A DNA stretch of 64,000 bases from Coriaria nepalensis (lineage: Eukaryota; Streptophyta; Magnoliopsida; Cucurbitales; Coriariaceae). This document shows positions 58,701 through 64,000 of this stretch, piece after piece. How positions within the stretch are numbered: position 1 is the stretch's first letter; each line of letters opens with the position of its first letter. The position numbers and the translations under genes are program-made. The notes beneath the pieces are model-generated. The model was not told where the DNA came from and searched no databases. It saw only the letters and a program-made list of their open reading frames with translations. Where the stretch lies: NCBI GenBank assembly GCA_027186245.1, contig CP114485.1:9266001-9330000 (forward strand), in the 5' to 3' direction.

Positions 58701-59566
58701 TGTGAATAGGAGTCCTTCCAGTGTGTTAAATATAATATGTCCTCTTGTAAAATGGCATGATAGAAAACCTAACCTCAATCATCTAAGACTATTTGGTTTC
58801 CTTGCATATGCACATAAGTCAAATGGGAAATTAAATTCTAGGTCTAAAAAATCTATCTTCCTATGATATGAAGAAAGAACTAAGGGATATAGGCTATGGG
58901 ATATAGAGGCAGTGGGTGTAAGAACAATAATAAGTAGAGATGTAGTGTTTAGAGAATGTGATTTTCCTTGTAAAATTATTAACATTTCTGCAGGTACATC
59001 CAGTGATGTTTCCACATCATAAAATGCAAATGAGGATACTCAAATTGAGATAGAGCATGCGACCGTTGCAAGTTCAACTGGACAGCAATAGGAGGGCAGC
59101 CCTCTCAATCCACTTGATACCTATGAGAATTAGCAAAACACAACTGAGGATCAAGAAGGAGAATATGATGCAACTCAGGTCTTAGAACTTTTTAATCATG
59201 ATAATATATTTGATTATCAATTAATCATAGATAGAGGTAAAAGACAGGTTATTCCTAACCCTAAATATTCATATGCTAATTTAATATATACTGTTTTGAT
59301 TGCTTGCCTAGATATGCAAGGTATTGATCATCTAGATTATAAAATAGCAATGAGCTCTAAAGTGAGAAAGGAGTGGTTTTTAGCCATGCAATAAGAGACG
59401 AAATCTTTGTAGGTGAATAACACTTGGACTTTGGTTCCAAGGCCTCTAAATGGTAAGTTGATTGATTGTAAATGGATTTATAAGTTGAAAGAAGGAATTG
59501 TATCTGGTGAACATGATAGATTTAAGGATAGATTAGTGGTAAAGGATTTTACCCAAAGAAAGGGAA
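58701..59566 (+). pseudogene. copia integrase end and inter-domain region
   Basis: NIVNRSPSSVLN and KPNLNHLRLFGFLAYAH (58690-58815) are the C-terminal integrase motifs. A linker follows with AMSSKVRKEWFLAM-like and NNTWTLVPRPLN-like wording, the standard start of copia RT (59350-59460). Confidence 0.78.
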
Positions 59567-60369
59567 TTGATTGATTATCATGAAATTTTCTCTTCAGTGG
59601 TAAAATTCAAAAGCATAAGAATGATTTTATCTACTGCTGCTTATTTTGATCTTGAGTTTGAACAATTAGATGTAAAAACTGCTTTTCTACTTGGTGAACT
59701 AGAAGAGACCATTTGTATAAGTCAACCAAGAGAATTTATAGATAACAAATATCCTGATTACGTATGTTTACTTAATAAATCTCTTTATGGTTTAAAATAG
59801 TCACTTAGACAATGGTATAAAAGGTTTGATGCTTATGTGACAAAAATAGGTTTTGTTAGGATTAAGTTTGATACCTGTTTTTATTTTTCTTTGCTTGATT
59901 ATGAACCAATTTATCTTTTATTGTATGTTGATGATATATTATTGTTAAGTAAGTCTATAACTAAGATTAAGAACCTACAAAGAAAACTAAGTTTAGAGTT
60001 TGACATGAAAGAATTCGAAAAAGCAAATAAAATATTGGGAATGGAAATTCTTAGAGATTGATTAAAAAATTTACTGAAATTACATCAAACTTCTTATTTG
60101 AATAAAGTAGCATCTAGATTTGGAATGACAAATAGTAAGTTTGTAAGTCTTCCTCTACCTAGTCACTTTATATTGATTAAACAATAATCTCCTGAAAATA
60201 AATCTGATTTGTTGAAAATAGAGAATATACCTTACTCAAATGTCATTTGTTCTGTGATGTATTTAATGATAAGTACATGCTTAGATGTATCGTTTGCTAT
60301 TTTTTTGTTGAGCAGGTTTAATATCTAATCCTGGATTAGATCATTAGGTAACCATGGCTACTCAGATAT
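59567..60369 (+). pseudogene. copia reverse transcriptase remnant
   Basis: Pieces in shifting frames: FEQLDVKTAFLLGELEETI, SLYGLK, then LLLYVDDILLLS (the YVDD active site at about 59920-59955) and MKEFEKANKILGMEI. Stops at about 59800 and 60060 break it. Confidence 0.85.
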
Positions 60370-60885
60370 TTGAACTGTATTGCTGATATATGTTTGAATT
60401 TTAAAAAGTGGTTTAATGATTTTTCCCTAGTTGGTTTTGTGGACTCGGATTTTGCAGGTGATCGTGATTCTCGCAAATCCACAATAGCTTATCAGTTTCG
60501 ATTTAGAGGAAACTGTATAAGCTGGAAATCCCAGTTACAACCTTTGTTTGCCTTATCATCTACCGAGGCTGAATATGTAGCCTTAATTGATGCTTTCAAA
60601 GAGACAATATGGTTACAAGGGATTCTTAATGAAATTAGTATGTGTAAGGAGTGTTTCATTGTCTATTTAGATAGTCAAACTGCAATACATCTAAGCAAGA
60701 ACAGAGTTCATCATGAATGGACAAAACACGTGGATGTGAAATACCATTTTGTAAGAGATCTTATTGCCACTGGTTTTGTGAAAGTTTCTAAAGTTCCTAT
60801 TAAAGAAAATCTAGCAGATATGAGAACTAAAATTGTTACATTTAGCAAGTTCAATCATTGTTTGGACTTATTACATCTTGAGTAA
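60370..60885 (+). pseudogene. copia RNase H remnant
   Basis: A 171-codon open block: GFVDSDFAGDRDSRKST, LSSTEAEYVALIDAFKE, YLDSQTAIHLSKN, HVDVKYHFVRD and KENLADMRTK. These are the D, E, D and H landmarks of copia RNase H, still open although the upstream polyprotein is broken. Confidence 0.88.
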
Positions 60886-60989
60886 ACTGATTACTCAATA
60901 TTTGGCTATAATGGATGGTTTATTTCATGAAGGTCATAAGCATTATGAGAACTAGTATGGAAGAGTTAATTGTGCCTCAAGGTGAAGTT

Positions 60990-61591
60990 TGTTGGTTTCT
61001 TGGTGAGGCCCAATTAAGAGGTATGACCCAATCCATTCGGATGTGTGGCCAAGCCACCATCGGGCTAAACCAAGTCCAACAAATATATGTCGGGTCAAAA
61101 TTAATCCGGAAGTATATATAATACTTTTTACCTAGTTTTGTAAAAAGTATGATTCTCATTTTTGTTTTCTCAGGTTCTCTAGGTTATGAGCAATTATTCT
61201 CTCACTTTCTTTCTCTCTCTCTTGATTAGGGTTTGATTGATTTCTTCATAGTTTCTTGATCAAAATTTTGTGTAATCAAATTCTTCTAATTATTAAAAAG
61301 GTTGTGTGAATCTTTTCTTAGGAGATTTGTGACTGATTTCTGTTGGAAAGTTTAGATCTAAGATCTATATTTTTATTTCAATTATATATATATATATATC
61401 TGAGAAGTAGTATACGAGACTCTATCATAGTGCTATTGGCTTTCTGAAGAACTTTCTAGAGCCCATAGAGTAGGCTTTACCGAACCAAGTAAAAATGTTC
61501 GTATTCTTGTATCTTTTTACATTTTTTATTCTTGAATCTTATAATAACTATGTGAAGAATCTTATAATAATATCTTACATATGTATTAACA
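60990..61591 (+). repeat. 3' LTR of the copia element (end approximate)
   Basis: Starts TGTTGGTTTCTTGG right after the tract CAAGGTGAAGT. TATATAATACTT near 61114 is a likely TATA region. The end is placed at ATTAACA because of the terminal motif only. Confidence 0.6.
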
Positions 61592-62238
61592 ATGTCCTTT
61601 GAGTTTTTCTCATAAAAAAATTAAATAGACTCCTACTTGAAAGTATACATGTATGCGTACGATCGTAAGAACTAATTACTTTTATTCGGACAAAACTTCT
61701 ACGTCTTCCTTAATTTGAAGATCGTTTTATAAATTATTCGGGCAAAAATTCAACATCTTCTCTAATTTGAAGATCGTTTTATATATAAAATTAACACTTA
61801 AATGTTTAAGTAAATTAATTTGTATCTGTGTAACGTATGCGGTTAAAATCTGATGGACTCTAAAAGATGTTTTTTTTTTTTTTTTGGCAACACGCCGTTG
61901 AGAACAAAACTTTTTACCTCAGTTGAGTCTTCCATAAGATCCTTTGACCAACTCAGCTGATATTGTAAAATTTTTAGCTTAATATCAAGACGAGAAGTGC
62001 ATATTCTTATCATTTTTCTATTTTCTACTTCTTGTAAGAGGAAACTTGGTTAATCTATACAAAAGGAATAACAGATTTTTCAAGAAGACTATTCATAGAA
62101 GCATCTAAAGATGAAAGTAGGAATTAATTTGCTTGGACTTCCGACAGCTCTTTTCAAAACTTCAACAAAGAAAATGGTGGACGTGAAGAAGAGTCAATCT
62201 GCTAGTTTAGATTGAATCCATGAACAAATTAGACTCAT
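61592..62238. other. spacer before the MATE gene 3' end
   Basis: No gene recognised; T-rich tract near 61870-61886. Probably holds the MATE gene 3' UTR at its right side. Confidence 0.4.
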
Positions 62239-64000
62239 TTAGCTTCTGAGAAAAGACCATGGTCCTGTTCCTGTTCCGATTCTGTAAGAGCATGAACAAA
62301 GTTAACCGTCAAGACCACTATAAATTAATATACATGTTCTTTCAAAACTCGCTCAGCTACCACCGTACTTGAATTTACTTCCTCATAATTTAGAGCCTAA
62401 AACTTGTTTCCTATATATACAAATTTCAAAATGGTAAACCACCAGGTTTCTTGATAAGAAGAGGGTGTTTTTCTTGTTTTATTTTTGTTTCCTATCTTAA
62501 ATAAAGAAATAAGGATGGTTGTATCAAAATTTCTCACTTTTAATTCGATTGCTTCCTATCTGTTTATTGTTTCTACAAAAAAGGAATTAATAGTGGAAAA
62601 AGAAGGGATGAAATCTTTGAAAACTAAAAGAAAAAAAAATCATTTTTTAAAATGCGCATGCCTTGTAATGGAAAAAAAGGTAAATCAACTTGGTCGCCGG
62701 AAAAAATGACCGGATTGACTAAGAAAATCTTATTTTGAGTATATGGAGATTAAAGTTGGTCAAATCTTAAAAAGATCAAATTATATAGAGACGAAAGTGT
62801 CAATTTTCCCTGTTTGATATCCAGACAAACTTATACGTTCCAAAATGTGTTATGTTCTCTCTTATTCTCAATAACAAATGTTAGCTAAAAATTAAATCGG
62901 GTTTTTTGCGAAATTACCTCCAAAATCCAGCAAATGTTCGGAGACTCATATAGATTGTTAATGCAACCCAAATTCCAATAAATCCTAGACTTGAGGAGAG
63001 AATAAACAAACATATGATGCTAATAATGGCCACAAGAACCTAAGAGTGAGACATAATTAGTCTTTATATCTATCAAGAGAATAAATTCCACAAGGCTAAA
63101 AAACACTAGACTTACCATAGAGCAAGCTGAATATGAGAAATCAGATGCACCAAAGTTGACGCCGTCAAAAACAAAAGCTAAGGCATTGATAGGTTGAGTA
63201 GCCGCAACAAACTAGTCCCAAGAAAGATAATTTAGTTCTAATAAAAATGTCAAGATTGAACCTATAAAAAGAGTTAGTAATAATGTTAGGGTCTCAAGGA
63301 CGTAAGACGCTACCGGTATGCCTATCCCAATGAGGTGGAGCACATCAACATCTCTTGTAAATATCTTAACTCCGTACCTCAACCCAAATCCAAGCAACAA
63401 CGCAATTGCCACTCCCAAAACCAATCCCAACTGCATTATATATGTTGCTGTGATGTTTAGACATTTTGCTATATAGGTTGTATAATTTATGCAATAGTAT
63501 AAAGCACAATCTACCATACACCTATTGATCACAACTACATGTCAGCCACGCCCATAACATGTATGTTGTTGTGATCAATTGATCCCGATGACATGGTTTA
63601 TTTAAGTAATTTCTCACCTGTAATACTCGTGATGCAACAACGGTCGCCCTATCATAGTCCTTTTTTGCAAATGCACTTGCAAGTATCGCCTGAAAAGAGA
63701 GCGAAGAAGCAAGTGAACTTTAAAGGCCTTGATGTGACGTCACAGTATGGCATTTGAAAATGTTGTTTGGCTTAACTGGAGCTTCAAACTTTCATTCAAG
63801 AAGTGGTTTTTCAAAAAGAGATGTTATCTTTCAAACCTGTGCAGCAACGGCGAGCCCATCAGCAAGAAGAGATGTTGCCAACCAAATTTGCAAGCAGATT
63901 TGGAAGGCAGCCATAGGGACTGATCCCTGACGTGCAGCAAAAGATGCCGATAATGTCACACAGAATGTAACTGCTATGACTCTCACTAATAATAGAAGAC
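62239..64000 (-). CDS. MATE efflux carrier, DTX44/45-like, C-terminal part (runs off right edge)
   Basis: Multidrug and toxic compound extrusion family membrane transporter. Minus-strand exons: 64000-63837 (partial), 63689-63618, 63430-63314, 63211-63116, 63039-62918, 62281-62239, all GT-AG and in phase. Exon 1 in the window reads AARQGSVPMAAFQICLQIWL and SLLADGLAVAAQ. Next come AILASAFAKKDY, then a hydrophobic helix (LGLVLGVAIALLLGFGLRYG), then IGIPFVAATQPINALAFVFD with GVNFGASDF, another helix pair (VLVAIISIICLFILS, GFIGIWVALTIYMSLR) and the end GTGTGPWSFLRS. These strings match the plastid-type DETOXIFICATION 44/45 group, proposed chloroplast envelope carriers. The last exon is only 43 nt. 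The substrate cannot be read from sequence. Confidence 0.9.

Larger units (their letters stand above)
54963..61591 (+). mobile_element. degenerate 5'-truncated Ty1/copia element with nested solo LTR
   Basis: Plus-strand order gag, zinc-knuckle remnant, protease, pre-integrase, integrase, RT, RNase H, polypurine tract (60978-60989) and 3' LTR. There is no 5' LTR or primer-binding site before the gag ATG at 54963. Many stops and frameshifts. A 1,896-bp LTR of another family interrupts the pre-integrase region. Confidence 0.85.

Noticed and set aside
62485..62709. 74-codon plus-strand ORF inside the last MATE intron
   Set aside because: It lies antisense in an intron bounded by good splice sites, is Lys-rich from A tracts, and matches no family.
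1..64000. tRNA, rRNA or known snRNA genes
   Set aside because: I looked for the usual conserved boxes by eye and found none. The tRNA-Met-like words next to LTRs are primer-binding sites, not tRNA genes.

Overview
The window is nuclear DNA of a flowering plant, almost certainly a eudicot, probably woody; I cannot name the species. The signs are AT-rich intergenic DNA, GT-AG introns, plant-only gene families (a DETOXIFICATION-type MATE carrier, a secondary-wall R2R3-MYB) and dense layers of decayed Ty1/copia and Ty3/gypsy retroelements. No prokaryotic feature, CRISPR array, tRNA or rRNA gene was seen.

Four host genes stand out. (1) An MnmA/TRMU-type tRNA 2-thiouridylase on the minus strand, ten exons, 4087-9157. 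(2) The nucleolar GTPase NOG1 on the plus strand, intronless coding region 10703-12739, with introns in its 5' and probably 3' UTR. These two are divergent and share about 1.5 kb between start codons; the NOG1 side carries site II (TGGGCC) and telo-box-like motifs. (3) A MYB46/MYB83-like R2R3-MYB on the plus strand, two exons, 35239-37649. (4) The 3' part of a DTX44/45-like MATE transporter on the minus strand, 62239 to the right edge.

Most of the rest is mobile DNA. 1-3145: 5' end (LTR and gag) of a minus-strand gypsy element. 6265-7280: a 1,016-bp LTR deletion derivative with 136-bp LTRs and GGTCT duplications, inside intron 5 of the thiouridylase gene. 16954-19.2 kb: a gypsy-derived non-autonomous LTR element. 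20.4-26.8 kb: a Tat-like gypsy pol on the plus strand interrupted by a minus-strand copia element with about 2-kb LTRs. 26885-29276: a CACTA-type DNA transposon with AGA duplications carrying exon 1 of a plasma-membrane H+-ATPase fused to a dienelactone-hydrolase gene fragment. 29.7-33.4 kb: a copia 3' half flanked by a nearly identical 360-bp direct repeat, which looks like a join between an occupied and an empty insertion site. 39.8-43.5 kb: a long foldback element with about 18 copies of an 83-bp repeat. 45504-50194: a full-length but dead copia element with a plastid ycf2 fragment in its integrase region. 50.6-51.2 kb: a LINE RNase H remnant. 54963-61.6 kb: a plus-strand copia element interrupted by a 1,896-bp solo LTR with ACTTG duplications.

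I found no novel operon-like system. The most notable items are the transduplicated H+-ATPase/hydrolase chimera, the filled/empty-site recombination fossil, the foldback with its minisatellite, and the plastid insert.
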